A DNA stretch of 64,000 nt from Persicaria tinctoria (Eukaryota > Streptophyta > Magnoliopsida > Caryophyllales > Polygonaceae), in NCBI GenBank assembly GCA_037127255.1, contig JBANSL010000004.1, forward strand, positions 55,778,318 to 55,842,317. The letters run 5' to 3'. Under the pieces are notes generated by a model. That model saw only the letters and a list, made by a program, of their open reading frames with translations. It searched no databases and had not been told where the DNA came from. Positions 24,567 to 37,581 of the stretch are shown piece by piece (the stretch's first letter is position 1; every line of letters starts with the position of its first letter). Both the position numbers and the translations under genes were made by a program.

Positions 24567-26189
24567 AAAAACAAGTCTCGTCCCCGAGACTAAAATCATT
24601 TTAAAACAGGGGATGAAGTTTAGAATTGGTGAGTTCAAGGATCATGTCATTGATCCCGTGAACACCTCATAAGTGCCCCTATGAGATCCTCACAGTACCG
24701 TTGCCGTGATCATAATATCCCCAATAGACCGTAGTAAGAATGTAATGTGGGCCTCTACCACATCCTTACTCCGAATCCTTAGCCATATCATAACTGAAAA
24801 CTAGGGTCGCACTAATTTCTTAAAATCGAAGTTAGTCTATTTTGAAGCACCATTCAAAATTTCAAGTTTGACGTTAGTCAAAAATCATTTCCAACTTTTC
24901 AGTTCATCCTACTATCCAACTCTAAGGGCTAATCCCATATTTTCTTCCTAGGCTCCAAGTCAGAATCAAATTTCAATTATTCAGCTTCTATCATTTCTAT
25001 CATCATGCATCGTATATAGAATAGTAATCATATCTCACGTTTATAGTAGGACATAACACATCAAGGATGGTCGCATACTAACATATCTAGCACATCATCA
25101 CCTCAATGAGGCTCATCACATCATATCAATTACATAAGCACGTCATATCAAATAGATAAGCACATCATATCAATCAGGTAAGCACATCATACTCATGCTA
25201 CTGCCAAGCGTCATCACATTAGAGACAAACAAGTACTTCCGTACACTAGCATTCCATCGAGTTCAGGGGATAACTATGTTAGTACTAATAGTTCACTACC
25301 GTCAACGATAATACATCATAGAATCAACATCGTCTATAGCATAGAATTCGCACCACATTCGGCCCCAAGTAAAGCGTACGTTAGATCACATCCTCAAGAG
25401 AACCCGCCTATAACTATCAATCATGACAAGACACGACCACTACCCATCAGCTCCTGCATTATGATCAAATTCACCAAGGTCTACCAACCCAAACCACTAC
25501 TAGGTATCCCAACTCCTATTCCATCAAGCCATCTAAGGACCAATCCATTTCGACATCCCGATCTCAAGTCTTACCTTCCACTCGACCATCTAACTATTTC
25601 TCGGAGTTCTCAATCACACGGTTTTCTGATCCGACAAGCTTAACAACTCGACCAACTACGTACCAAGACTCCTTATCAAGTGCACCCTCCTCCTTGGGGT
25701 CCTCTAACGGTTCCATCTTCGCCTTCTCAGAGAGATCCCAAGTCCCTAACTTAACCTCCCTCACAATCGATCTAGACGCTTCTTAACAATCTCGCTTACT
25801 CTTCCTATGCTCTCAAGACTCCGCCCGACCATCATCTCCTAAAGAGACATCTCGAATAACCTTGCTAACTTAATCATACTTCTCACACCACTAACCACTC
25901 TCACTAACCATCCACCTCTAAGAACCCAACTCATGCTGACCATCTCACACCTGACACTCCTGACCAATTCTAACGCATAACCTTAACTAGTGGTACTCCC
26001 AACCACGAATCACCATGACCCTCAAGCCGACCCACTCTAGATCCTCTTCCCATCATACTCTACCTGGACTAGTCCCCTTAACTCCGTATGTTTTCCCAAA
26101 TTGCCTTAGATCACGCTTCCTTAAACTTCGAAATCTCTACCACTTAAACTCTTATGTACCAATCATCATTTTCACCGAATTCCTATAAC
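24567..26189 (-). other. G2 internal region, 3' part
   Basis: No gag, protease, RT, RNase H or integrase motif was found on either strand. C-rich on the plus strand with only short frames. Consistent with a large non-coding (LARD-like) derivative. Confidence 0.6.
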
Positions 26190-26199
26190 GTATAGTAGA

Positions 26200-26525
26200 G
26201 AAAGCCAGTTTTACCTCGGTTCCGTGTGCAAGCTTTACCACGGTTCTGAACCGAGGTAAAAGTGGCTATGGTAAATTTGTCCACCCGTGGTAAATCCGTC
26301 CGTAGTTGTAGGCCTTGTGAACCGTGGTAAATGTGTCAACCGTGGTAAATCCGTCCGTAGTTGTAGGCCTTGTGAACCGTGGTAAATGTGTCAACCGTGG
26401 TAAATCCGTCCGTAGTTGTAGGCCTTGTGAACTGTGGTAAATGTGTCAACCGTGGTAAATAGGTTGTGTGGTAATTATGTTTTGAACCGTAGTAAATTGT
26501 TAAACCGAAGTAAATTTGTATTTTG
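26200..26525. repeat. C2 left subterminal array (AACCGTGGTAAAT words)
   Basis: About ten copies of AACCGTGGTAAAT-like words. A 64-bp segment containing CCGTCCGTAGTTGTAGGCC is repeated in tandem about three times between 26289 and 26440. Confidence 0.85.
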
Positions 26526-26550
26526 GCAATTGTTACCTCATTGTTACAGT

Positions 26551-26620
26551 AGCCTATGCGGGATTTGAACCCACATATTTGTGTATAAACACATCGCTCT
26601 ACCATTTGAGCTAATAGGCT
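26551..26620 (-). ncRNA. tRNA-like sequence at the inner edge of the C2 left array
   Basis: Same 70-nt plan as 13251-13320: acceptor AGCCTAT/ATAGGCT, D arm GCTC/GAGC, T arm GTGGG-TTCAAAT-CCCGC, with A-box and B-box words. The anticodon arm TGTGT-TTAT-ACACA is again abnormal. No T-run follows closely. Stem changes relative to the C1 copy keep pairing, for example the outermost acceptor pair A-T against T-A. Confidence 0.75.
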
Positions 26621-28555
26621 TAATTAAATAAAATAATAGTATAATTTTCTACCTTGGAGAGGTATAGAAACAGAGCAAGAATGTCATACTGGCAAAATTA
26701 CATTGCCGGCGGCCTATATCAGTATAGAGATGGATATTGTGCTCATCTAGTTACTTGCTTAAAATTGAAACAAATAACTAAATTCAAGAAATAAAATAAA
26801 AGGTATCAATTGATCAAGAAATCATATCAAACACGTACTGTAAGAGAATTGAGACTTACCAGAAAATAAATTAAAAGTGAGAAAAAGATTAGATCCTAGA
26901 TCAAACTGCAATTTTGCTAGAACAACCATGCACTAAGCAGGGAGATGAGTAGGTGTTGTTAGAAGAAAACTTCACTAATGTCAATTCGAACGAGTTCAGA
27001 TTTCCATGTCTATTAAAACAAAACAAAACAAAACAAAAAGAGCAACCAACTGTCGTAAGAAATACATAAAAGGACTCTAAATTCAACTTCAACTAGTACA
27101 GTACTAGCTAGTTAGTAAGCATATGACCCTTAATTAATCACAAAGATATTTTTCCTAATCGATAAAATGGTAGTATAGATCAATCCTAAAGTCCTGAAAA
27201 ACAAATATATGCCGAAAAAAATTTCAAGGAGCAAATGATCCCAGCTTCTAAAAAAATAGTCCTTGGACCTTCCATTTCACTCTTCCTTGAACTACTTAAA
27301 ACAAATTGGTGTATGATTCATCCCAAGGGGTCCCCCAGCTGCAAGAGGATAGATATGACATGGACACATAACTCACTTTATCAAAATACACTAGGTACAA
27401 ACTTAGCCTAAATCCAAATTAAACATCAGTAATATTAATCAACACACATTACTAATTAAAGAAAAGTCAATGAGCTCACATGGGCATATAATATAGAGTA
27501 ATGGAGATTGAGCAGAATACATGACAAGGGTAAGCTATCATATTACTAGAGAAAAAATACCAATAAATCAAATACAAATTACAAAACCATCCAACTAGCT
27601 ATTCAGAGTACACTTATTCTTGTGTAATATACTTAACCAGATCATCAAACTAAAGTACTCCAAAAATTAATTTCAATTTAAACTAAGGCTGACAAGTTAT
27701 ATCTTTTCTTCCCGGTGTAGTGTCTCCTAGTTATTAGAATTATAAAAATCATTTGATTATTTGGACTCAAGTCGAACAGATGAGGGATGAACCAAATAGA
27801 CCTCATTGAAGGCTAGTCCTTCCATGGTCATATATAGGAGTGTAGTGTGCATTACTCTTCTTCTTTTTTCCCCTTCTTAACGTACATTCTAGAAATAGTA
27901 ATTGTAATGAGCAATCAAAACACATTAGAGACAAATTACATACAGGTTGTTCCTTCTTCTAACTAGTCCCTACTCCCTAGTATTCTTCTTAAATTCTAGA
28001 GATATTCAACTGCAGAATAAAAGATCGATCGGACAAACACGAAAGGGTGCACTATGCTAAATCAATTAGGGAATCAATACTCAGGCCTTTCTTCCCGCTA
28101 ATTAAATCCATCAACGCCATATAAGAAGATGAAACTGAAATGGAAAACAAATAGAGGTTCGTAAAACCAGAACGTGTATATAGGATTGGGAAACGATACC
28201 TGCCGAGTGGCCAGTTGAATTTGTTTTCCAACCCGATAATTAAATCCATGAACGCCATTTGAACCAGAGCTCAATTCCCTAGCCAGATCGAGTACACAAG
28301 GAGATTGGACAAGAAGCCTACAAATCCCTATCTATAGCGAGTCGCCGTTTGATAGGAAAAGGTTGCGAACCCTTATCAGGTAAAGGGGTTTGAATCGAAT
28401 TAATGAGATCGATCGATCGATGAAGGAGGGATCCGATAAGCCCTAACCGCTCCGTCGGCCGTAATCGCCATCCCTGATCCTACGACTCATAACCTTGATT
28501 TTTATTTTACAGTTTCCAACCTTTGTTGCTGATATACATCCACAAACTAGGGTTT
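26621..28555. other. C2 interior with gene-like 5' pieces on the minus strand
   Basis: Mostly AT-rich. On the minus strand, 28258-28199 reads MAFMDLIIGLENKFNWPLGR followed by GTATCG, and a similar start MALMDLI recurs at about 28118. Another ATG near 28468 opens MAITADGAVRAYRIPP. These could be captured first exons; I cannot identify them. Confidence 0.35.
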
Positions 28556-28862
28556 TGTAAGTAACCATGGTAAAATAGATATTACTACGTACTATGGTAA
28601 AAATGCTACTTGATCAATTACTACGGTTCCTTTATCAAGCATGGTGAAAAATAATACTCATTTACTACGGTTCACAACAAAACCGTAGTAGTTGTGCCGT
28701 TTCACCCATTTTACTACGGAAAAATATATGAAACTGTAGTAAAGTTTCATATCAATTACCACGGTTCTGAGATGGAACCGAAGTAATTTTGTCATGTCTA
28801 CAACTTTACCACAAAAGAACACGGAACCGCAGTAAAATCTCCGTAGCCAAAGGCCCTTTTTC
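28556..28862. repeat. C2 right subterminal array
   Basis: Copies of CTACGGTTC, AACCGTAGTA and related words in both orientations, partner to the left array, ending at CTTTTTCTACTAGTC. Confidence 0.8.
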
Positions 28863-28870
28863 TACTAGTC

Positions 28871-31800
28871 ATCATCGTCCGAATTTTCTATGTACCGCAA
28901 CTTCACCAACCTTCTAAAATCTCTTATCCTCTAGCGTTCTCAATACCTTCTGCTTGGCCTAGTTCCCAAATCCATACTCATAATCTCCCTATCTCAATCT
29001 TAAGCCCACAGTTTTACTAGAAATCTTAACTACATCCTTGCCTAGCTACCCGCCTTTCCTCGAAGATTCATCTCGCATCCTCAAATACCTTAATAGCCAC
29101 AATAACCTCTACTCATAAATCCCAATTCATTCCCTATGCCAAAATCCTCCAACAACGATCTAGAAATCCTTCACTCATAATTTCCCCAAACATTACCAAT
29201 CCTATCTAAACAACCCCAACTACTCATCATACGAACAACCCTGATGTGAACAACCTAATATCCCCGATCGATAATTTCCCAAGCAACCTCATACTACTTT
29301 TCCTAAGAAATTCCTCAACCTCATCCCTTACCGAAATCGCCCCCACTCTTAGCACCCATCACCTAGTCCCAAATTCTATGATTCCTCAGACATTCCTTAA
29401 TCGATCATCTTTAACACCACCCACGTTCCGCTCATAGACTATCTAGACACCTTCCTTAGCACACTAATCCGTCTCACAACACCTCCCCTCAAGAATCCCC
29501 CGCTCAACTCCTAGCTTTCCCATCCATCTCTAGAACTATTATAACTACATCTACCCACACCCAATCTCCAGATCTCCCTAATGAAACTAGTCCAGACCTC
29601 AGTCAATCACCCTCTTATACTACCCGCACACACTACCTTCCTAGACTACCACTTCTCACTAGGACATCTCCCTCAAAATCTCACCACTAGCCCCACTCCC
29701 CACCTAAGACCTACCTCGAAGCTCATCTATATTCACGAACCACTATCTTCGACACATCCCAACTCACTCGGCTCTACTCAAGCTGACGCATCATTCCTGC
29801 ACCCCATCTCACACGACCAATGACCTAATCCGAAGACCTTAATCCACCTGCCACTTTCCAACTCGTCTCACTGAAAAATCTCACGACTCAAGCTCAAGAA
29901 GAAAGCACTCACATACATATAACCCATAACCTACTCACTAGCAAGTCAGTATACCAAGCACCAAGGGATATCATCATAGAAATAAGTTAGTCATGAAATC
30001 ATTGCTACCAGTTTAGTACATCCGTCATCACACATTCAATTATATCAGTTCTAGGCTTATCACACAACATCAATTCCGATTAGTATGGAAGAATCCACGA
30101 TTTTAATTAAGAATGCTCTTTCCTCGTGCCAGCTGGGAGGAACCTATTCACGATTGTCAATCTTTGAAGCATATTTGTCATTTTTGCCATCGGTGATGTT
30201 GTTTCTGGGGCCTAGGGGTCATGGACCCATCACACTTCCGTTGTGCCACTCCGGTGCCACTTGGTCATCGGTCCTTTCTTGCATATCGGCGCTCATCAAA
30301 GGATCATAAGGGTTAGAAGTTACGGAGATAGGGGAGAGACAAGGGCGGACGACATAACTTCCTTAAGAGTTCAGACATGGACCAATACTAGGACGACGAG
30401 ACCAAGGAGAAGATCCTAACCCGAGAGTTACAACGATGCCCTTAGGGTATTCCATGAAGTTATAATTGTGGTATGTAGACACATAATAGTCACGAATATC
30501 ATCACATCATTACACACTAACATGCACCTATCTCAAGGAGTAGCGATCTATGCATTAATAACATGTTCATCTCATCCACTTTACACGTTCACAGAAGAAG
30601 CTAGTAACCTATCATTTCATTCATTAATCATGCTTGATATACTAAGAACATTCATGCACGAACGGATATGGGACATGCGTGGCATAAGTTGCATTAGTTT
30701 TAACAACATCAAAGGACATTATATACATGACTAATCACTTAGTTGGATACACATAAGTAGGTCGTAATACCATGGGGCCAAGGCAAGCACGCTACGAAGT
30801 ACCTATCACATCATATAGATCCATATTCACATAGTATGACAAGGACGACACATGATCATACGAGGGCCTATAATTGAGACATAAGTCCTACATGATACTA
30901 GAAATGTTCATTAAACATATACACAATCAACATGGTCTAATTAGATTAATTCAGCATGCTAGGACAATCATCTCATATACTAAACATACATGATACAACG
31001 AGAGTTGACCACACTACCATGGGCCTAATTCATGGGAAGACAATAATCATGGAAGTTCCATACATATGACACATACATCGCCTCATCAGAGCAACCGTGC
31101 AAATATGAGGCAAGTCATGCTGAAATACATCAATATACTATGTCATGCAATCACAAGAATGACTGCTACTATAACCGACAAAATTCTCCAAGGCCATTCA
31201 CCGACTCATCACCCCATTTCCCGTGAGGCGTTAGTATGACTCGCTGGGTTAGGACATTACGCTGTTTCCGAGAGGTGAGGGTAGAACTCGTATTTAGACT
31301 CTTGTAGCAAGAAGACATGGTTAGCCATTACGAGGATCGAAAGGGATGACTCCATAAGACAACTCACTTCTATCTCGAAACGATTTAAATCCTCATATAA
31401 TATTATATAATAATTTAAATACCGCAAATTATTTCGCTATCCTAAGCACAATAGCACTCAACACGGAAGCAATCAACAAGATTAATATGATCCTCTTCGA
31501 GGAGGATCGCCATCGGGCCCAACTGCATATATGTGTATATAACGTAAGCATAGAGACGATCTATGCCGTCCTTCGAGGGACAGCTAACCGGAGGGGCAAG
31601 ACCCTCACGGCCTCCTAACTCACACTCCAACCTTCGTGGTGCTCCTTGGAGTCTTCTAGGCCCATCTGTAAATAAAAGCTATTATTTTGCCTACCGTTTC
31701 CCGAGTTCTACATCCATAAGAGATGTCTATCGCTTTAGTCTCTACCCACGAGATTGTTTCCCCTTTATTCATTTCAGGTTTAAGTCCAATTAAATTCATT

Positions 31801-31896
31801 TTGCCCTTTTTAAAAACATTTTTCAAAACCATTTGAAAACATTGGGCGATTTTCAAAACCATCTTCAACCTTAGGTACTTGGATTGCAAAACCTCA
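28871..31896 (-). other. G2 internal region, 5' part
   Basis: No retrotransposon domain is recognisable; short plus-strand frames at 29246-29437, 29581-29823, 30085-30309 and 30468-30734 lack known motifs. Confidence 0.55.
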
Positions 31897-31908
31897 GCTC
31901 TGATACCA
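31897..31908 (-). promoter_or_regulatory. G2 primer-binding site (tRNA-iMet type)
   Basis: The minus strand reads TGGTATCAGAGC four bases after the LTR end CGTTACA. This matches the initiator-Met tRNA 3' end used by most Gypsy and Copia elements. Confidence 0.9.
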
Positions 31909-31912
31909 CCTT

Positions 31913-34779
31913 TGTAACGGACCGGGATTATGATTCCCGAGTTACGTTTCGAGGGATGAAACCCCTCGTTAGGATCTTGCGCCCCGAGTACAAGTTGAAG
32001 GTTTGAAATCGAAGATGTGTAGTTTAAAGTGGGATTTCGCACCCAAATCCAGAAGGTCCGTTGGAGACCCCAGGGTAAACCCTCGTATCTGTCCTAAGTC
32101 TACAACGCGAAAAATCCTTTATCGTGCAAAGGGCATAAGTTCTGAAAATGATACAACGGACGCCACGGCAGAGGCGGGTCAAAACAGAATATAAGTAGGG
32201 AGAAATTCCAAAAGCATAAATCTGGTGAACTCAGGTTTCAACACTCACTCTCCGCCATATGAATGGACCCCGTCATAACAGCACAAAATCAAGCAGTGTA
32301 TCGGGTACCTGAAACTATACCACCAAGTCAGGCCAAGAGTCCTCCCGCGGGTCCTCTGACCGCGCTGAGGACATATAATACGCCTATACCTAGAATAAAG
32401 GGTGCCTTCATGCAGTACTGAAATCTTAACCACACTATCATGCTCCTAATTCATATATGTAAAATATTAAGTAAGGCCTTTACAAAGAATACCAAGTGGT
32501 ATATCCCTCTTCTACCACCACCCCTCTTCCAGATAGGGTGGAGACTGGCCAGTTCGATACTATAGCATATCAAATCTCATCATCATATCGCATCTCATGC
32601 TCATCTCGTATCTCATGCTCATCTCGTATCTCGTGATATATATATATATAACTCAAGGAGGACAACACCCGATGAAACTGGGCTGCCCTATGACCCTAGC
32701 AAGGACTCTAGGACTCACAAATAACGGCCATTCTGTATTCAAACGCATACAGAATAAGAATGCTCATTCGTAAGTGCAATTCCTAAGCATGATACTACAT
32801 GGCATGCTCTTATGCATATGAAACACCTACATACTATATGACACATCAGGCAGGAGGTACTGGTTACTGAGTAAGCCCCGGAGGTACTTACCTGGCTAGA
32901 AGATCAGCAAAAGAATAATCCAGCAAACAATAGCGCAATCACAAAGTATCACCTAAATACATAACGAGAATACAGTGAGTATACGTCTATAGCCACTCTG
33001 AACACATATATCACACATTCATACAGATAGATAATTAACAAGCTCGCATCAACCATACTTTCAGTTCATCACGATCAACTATCTCTTATCAACTTAAGAT
33101 AACTTCCATATCATACTTAGCCAAATTCGCATATTATTATTTCATACTCATACTTTCCATCAGGATATATATATCATCATCATCATCATCATCATCATCA
33201 TCGGTAACCAATATTTAACCCTTTATAATAAATCACCACAAGTCATGCTATTAGTCATACATATCATATTGTTAGTCAAACGATCATATTATCATGCTAG
33301 TTAGTCATCGAATAAGTCTTATTCCCAAGTTAGTTTCAAAACCGTTTCAAATCCTAGTTAAATAGTTAAGTATTCCGACCCTTGAAAATATTCGCCAAAT
33401 CCCCTTTTAAATTTATTTATTAGATTACTTTCCAACCTTGAAATTCTTTTCCAAATTCTTTAGAAATCCTTAAGTCCCGATAATATATTTTAAATCTCAA
33501 ATAGTATTACATGATATTTTAAAGACCATTTATTTAACACTTTTTAATTTATAAATTATTTCCAAATCCCCTAAAATCCAACCCATTATAAATCTCTCAA
33601 AATAATATAATTTATCTTTTAAATACTCAATTACTATTATAATATATTTTAATTACCGTTAGTTAGTTAAATAAGTAAGCGGATAAATCCGAACCGAACC
33701 GAACCGGACCCAAACCCGACCAATTGACCCCAAACCGGTTAAATGATATAAAATAACAAGGGAGGGGCCCACAAATGCTGACTGGGCAAGGAGAGGGCCC
33801 CGCCAGCTTCTTCTTCCTCCGATTCAAAAGAAGGAGCGCGCTTAACCTGCTATCGCGCAATTCCGCCGGCTCCTCGCTCGCTGGCTGCTCGACGTCGCTG
33901 GTCTAGCTCTCGTTCCCGCACCCACTGCCTCACCTTCTCGCTTGCTCAGCCTCCCACGTCCAGCTGCTCTCGCTCGGCTCACCCGCGCTCATCGCCTCGC
34001 CTCGCGCTCGCTCCCACACTCACCACTGCTCGTTCGGCGTAGCCGATGCCCTCGAGCTGCCGGAGCTCTCGAGCTCGTTTGATACACCACACTCGACTCT
34101 CGCTCACCCCCAATTAGACCCAACATCGAAAGAATTCAAGACATCGAAAGAGAAAGAAAAGAAGGCTCGGGAGCTCACCGAGGATGGCTTTTTCGCGACT
34201 TCGGAGCTCTCGATCGGAGTTCTGGGCTTCTTCGGTGGCTCGCGATGGCTCGTCGAACCTGGGTCGGACATGGGTGAGTGTGATGGAGAAGCTCGGTGGT
34301 GATTTGGATCGGAAACGAAGGAGAACGACTTACCGAAGCCGCCAAACGTGCTCGAACAGGGGAGGAAGAGGACGGGAGGAGCGCTCGCGGATCTCTGGGC
34401 TCCTGGCGGCGCTGCTTCTGGCGTCGGGGCTCCAAGAAGGTGCAAGGATGATGCTGCTGGCCTTTGGTGGAAGGGAACGAAGGAGGAAGAGGTGGGGTTT
34501 TGTTTTCTCCTTGCGGCAAAACAAGGCAATGAAGGAGGTGGGTTACATTGATGGTCAACGACGACGACTAGGCTGATGGTCGAGCTGCAGTGACAGTGAT
34601 GGTGATGCGTGAAGATGGGGAAGGAGGGAAGTGATGGTGTGGAAATGGTTCATCATGAAGGTGATGGTGAATTTGTAGAGGAGAGGGGAATGCCGATGGT
34701 GATGGAGAGTAGGTGAAAGTTCATCATAAAGGCATGGTGAGGTGAGGTGATGAGAGTAGGTGTAGATGAGTGTTGAATT
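31913..34779 (-). repeat. G2 5' LTR, outer end deleted, with intact C1 empty site
   Basis: Aligns with 10009-12268 plus 23687-24263. It lacks the last 291 bp found at 24264-24554, and G1 pol resumes abruptly at 34781. The C1 site is uninterrupted here. Confidence 0.9.
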
Positions 34780-34780
34780 A

Positions 34781-36006
34781 GTACTTGACCACATAAGGAA
34801 AAGCCTTAATGAACTCAATCCACTTAGCATAGCGAGCACTAAGGGTTGTTTGGCTCCGTAGATACTTCAAGGTCTCATGGTCAGTATGGATCACGAACTC
34901 ACGGGGTAACAAGTAATGAGCCCACGTTTGTAAAACACGAACCAAGGCATACAACTCCTTACCGTATGTAGTGTTAGAGTAATTCTCTGTAGCTCCTCCT
35001 AGCTTCTCGCTAAAGTAAGTGATAGGCCGACCTTCATGCATCAAAACACCACCAATACCAACCCCAGATGCGTCACACTCAATCTCAAAAGTCTTTGAGA
35101 AATCAGGAAGTGCTAGCAACAGAGCATTCGTCAACCGCTCCCGATGTGTAGCAAAAGCCTCCTCTTGCGCCGGACCCCATTTGAATGACATCCCTTTCTT
35201 TGTTAGTTCTGTAAGAGGGGCGGCAATGCTGCTGAAGTCCCTGACGACCCTACGATAAAATCCTGCCAAGCCTAGAAAGCTTCGTATCTGAGGAACAGAT
35301 GTTGGTTGGGGCCACTCCCGAATAGCTCGAATCTTCTATGTATCCACTTGCAAGCCATCTTTACCTACAACAAAATCAAGAAAGAAGACAATATCGAAGC
35401 AAAACTGACACTTCTTCATGTTAGCAAACAAGTGCTCTTTCTTAAGAACTAGACAAACAACGCACAAGTGTTCAACATGCTCTTCTAAGGACTTGCTGTA
35501 AACAAGGATATCATCAAAGTATACGACAACAAATCGACCTAAGAATGCACGCAAAACATGGTTCATTAGGCGCATAAAAGTACTAGGCGCATTAGTTAGC
35601 CCGAAGGGCATGAACAACCACTCGTAAAGACCATATTTGGTCTTAAAAGCGGTTTTCCACTCGTCACCTTCCTTCATCCTAATCTGATTATACCCGCTCC
35701 TCAAATCAATCTTAGAAAACAAGCAAGCACCATGAAACTCATCTAACATGTCATCTAAGCGAGGAATGGGATGACGGTACTTAACTGTAATCTGGTTGAT
35801 GGCTCGATAATCAACACACATGCGCCAGGTCCCATCCTTCTTTGGTACCAACAAAACTGGTATGGCACAGGGACTCAGAATCTCCCTAATATACCCATTG
35901 CTAAGCAAATCCTCTACCTGTGATTGCAACTCTTTGGTTTCCGTGGGGTTAGTCGTGTAAGCTGGCCGGTTAGGAATAACAGCACCCGACACAAAGTCAA
36001 TCTGAT
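34781..36006 (-). pseudogene. G1 reverse transcriptase and RNase H, one nonsense codon, cut by G2
   Basis: From 36006 the frame reads [16 protein letters not shown], then the RT domain: [44 protein letters not shown] and the active site [12 protein letters not shown] at 35336-35338 interrupts the same frame; it then continues through [11 protein letters not shown] into RNase H ([24 protein letters not shown]-like [19 protein letters not shown]). It ends at AFPYVVKY, where G2 begins. The usual KKGK-NVVADALSRR ending of this domain is absent on both sides of G2. Confidence 0.92.
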
Positions 36007-36475
36007 AGCGATGGAAACGGAAGACCTGTTCAGCTTTGACCTCCCAATCCTGATACGCCTCCAGCCCTGCAGCACCAGTAAAAATAGGGATGCTTACCTT
36101 GACTCCATGGGTCCGACGTTGACGGCCATCCTCTTGGCGACGCCTAGCATGGCGGTCCTCTCTAGCTTGACTCCGCTTCGAAAATATGGATGCATCTGAT
36201 CTCTCATCATCTGACCGTGGATTGTTGCGATGATGGTGATGTCCGTCTCTGTGTCCTCTTCCGCCATCTTGGTTCCTCTAGGGGTGTTGTTGTCCGTCAT
36301 GGCTACCATGATCACTTGGTACATCTCTCTGGGCTGGCGGTAATCGTCGTAGTATCTTTGCAATGCTTAGCTCCATTCTGTCCATACGGTGAGTTAGCTC
36401 CTGGACAACTGGGTCAAATCTGTCTCCTTCCCTATTCATCGAATGTTGTGACATCACCACAGACAAACAAACCAA
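36007..36475 (-). pseudogene. G1 gag N-terminal remnant fused to RT
   Basis: ATG 36475 opens a frame with DPVVQELTHRMDRMELSIA. After a frame change a second frame reads KRSQARED, then [20 protein letters not shown] and [14 protein letters not shown], the start of the Gypsy gag capsid domain. This frame passes without a stop into RT at about 36006. The rest of capsid, the zinc knuckle and the protease are missing, so this is an internal deletion. Confidence 0.8.
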
Positions 36476-37567
36476 CTCGTCAAGTTAGCAAAACAGAAAC
36501 CTCTCTCTCACATTAGTGGACGCTCACACTCTCTCACACACCCCGCTCGTGTGTTTAAAGTGTTTGCCTCACTATACTGTATTCCATAAATGAAAGAGAC
36601 TCGAGAACCTGCAAAATGAGCAAACAACAAATATAGTAGCAGTTAGTAGCAATAGATCTCCTCGATGTTTGGCTCTCCACTCCTTACTCTGGATGGTTCT
36701 CTCCTCTCACTCACCATTTCCAACACTTCTCAATCTTGCTCTCACCTCTCCTTTTTCTGTTGCAGCAGGCAACACTGTCAACTCTCTTTTTCCCAATGCA
36801 AGGGCATGACACTCAAGAACCTGAATAATCGCTAGCGGCAACTAGCACCAACAATAGCAATCAACCACCTGAAATTCACCCTCAGACAAAAGCAAGCTAG
36901 TAGTAGAACTTGGGCACAAAATGATCAATAGCACCCAATGAAAACACCAACACACAACAGCAAGCACAATAACCCTAACGAGCAACCTTCGAGCATTTCA
37001 ACAAGGGCCTTTCAACGAGTATTTACCAAAACCCACTATGGTCCTTAGGTAATGCAAATCAAGCGATCTAGCCCAGATAAGGAAATGAGATTTTAATGTT
37101 AAATAAAATGAAATATATGAAGCTTGATAGGCTAAAGCTATTCACAAATATGAATTTTTTTTTTGGAAGTACTAAAGTGGCTCCTTTTTTTTTTATTGAA
37201 ACTTTTTTTTTTTTAAATTGGAAACAAGCGGACCTTTTTTTTTGCAACAAGTTGCTTTATTCCTTTTTTTTAAACAAACTCTAGGGTTGCAACTTCTTTC
37301 ATTTAAGCAGGACAACTCAACAATCAAAACCCATTGGAATTCTTGAACGTTGTTGCAAGTAAATAACGCAGCAAAAGACAACGCCGATCAAATCAACCTA
37401 TATAACAATGGATAGATAGGAACGACAGTTTTCTATGGTGTCCGATGGTAGGAATGGATTAACAAATTGCAATCTCTCGGGCCTAATCGAACAAGTTTTA
37501 CAAAAACTAAGGATTAAGTGAAGAGATAGTAATTCGTACCTCGAAAGCTTGAGCAACCCTTGTCGTT
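36476..37567 (-). other. G1 5' leader
   Basis: Between PBS and gag; no gene seen. Several long T/A homopolymers lie at 37150-37270. Confidence 0.6.
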
Positions 37568-37579
37568 GCTCTGATACCA
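37568..37579 (-). promoter_or_regulatory. G1 primer-binding site (tRNA-iMet type)
   Basis: The minus strand reads TGGTATCAGAGC two bases after the 5' LTR end. Confidence 0.9.
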
Positions 37580-37581
37580 CT

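Larger units (their letters stand above)
26190..28870. mobile_element. C2: degenerate CACTA-like element in G2
   Basis: The left end GTATAGTAGAGAAAGCC and the inverse of the right end, GACTAGTAGAAAAAGGGCC, are recognisable as decayed CACTAGTAGAAAAAGG-type termini. Arrays of CCGTGGTAAAT-like words line both ends. Flanking triplets (aac, atc) do not match, so the exact ends are uncertain. No transposase is seen. Confidence 0.65.
10009..34780 (-). mobile_element. G2: long-LTR Gypsy-type element without recognisable genes, nested in G1 pol
   Basis: Minus-strand order is 5' LTR 31913-34779 (outer end missing), PBS 31897-31908, internal region, PPT 24555-24566, 3' LTR 10009-24554 (interrupted by C1). 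Without C1 the 3' LTR is about 3.1 kb. LTRs starting TGTAAAGG and ending CGTTACA with an iMet-type PBS recall Tekay/Del chromoviruses, but no pol is visible, so it is LARD-like. The two LTRs are very similar, so it is much younger than G1. No TSD is found because the right junction has suffered a deletion. Confidence 0.88.
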
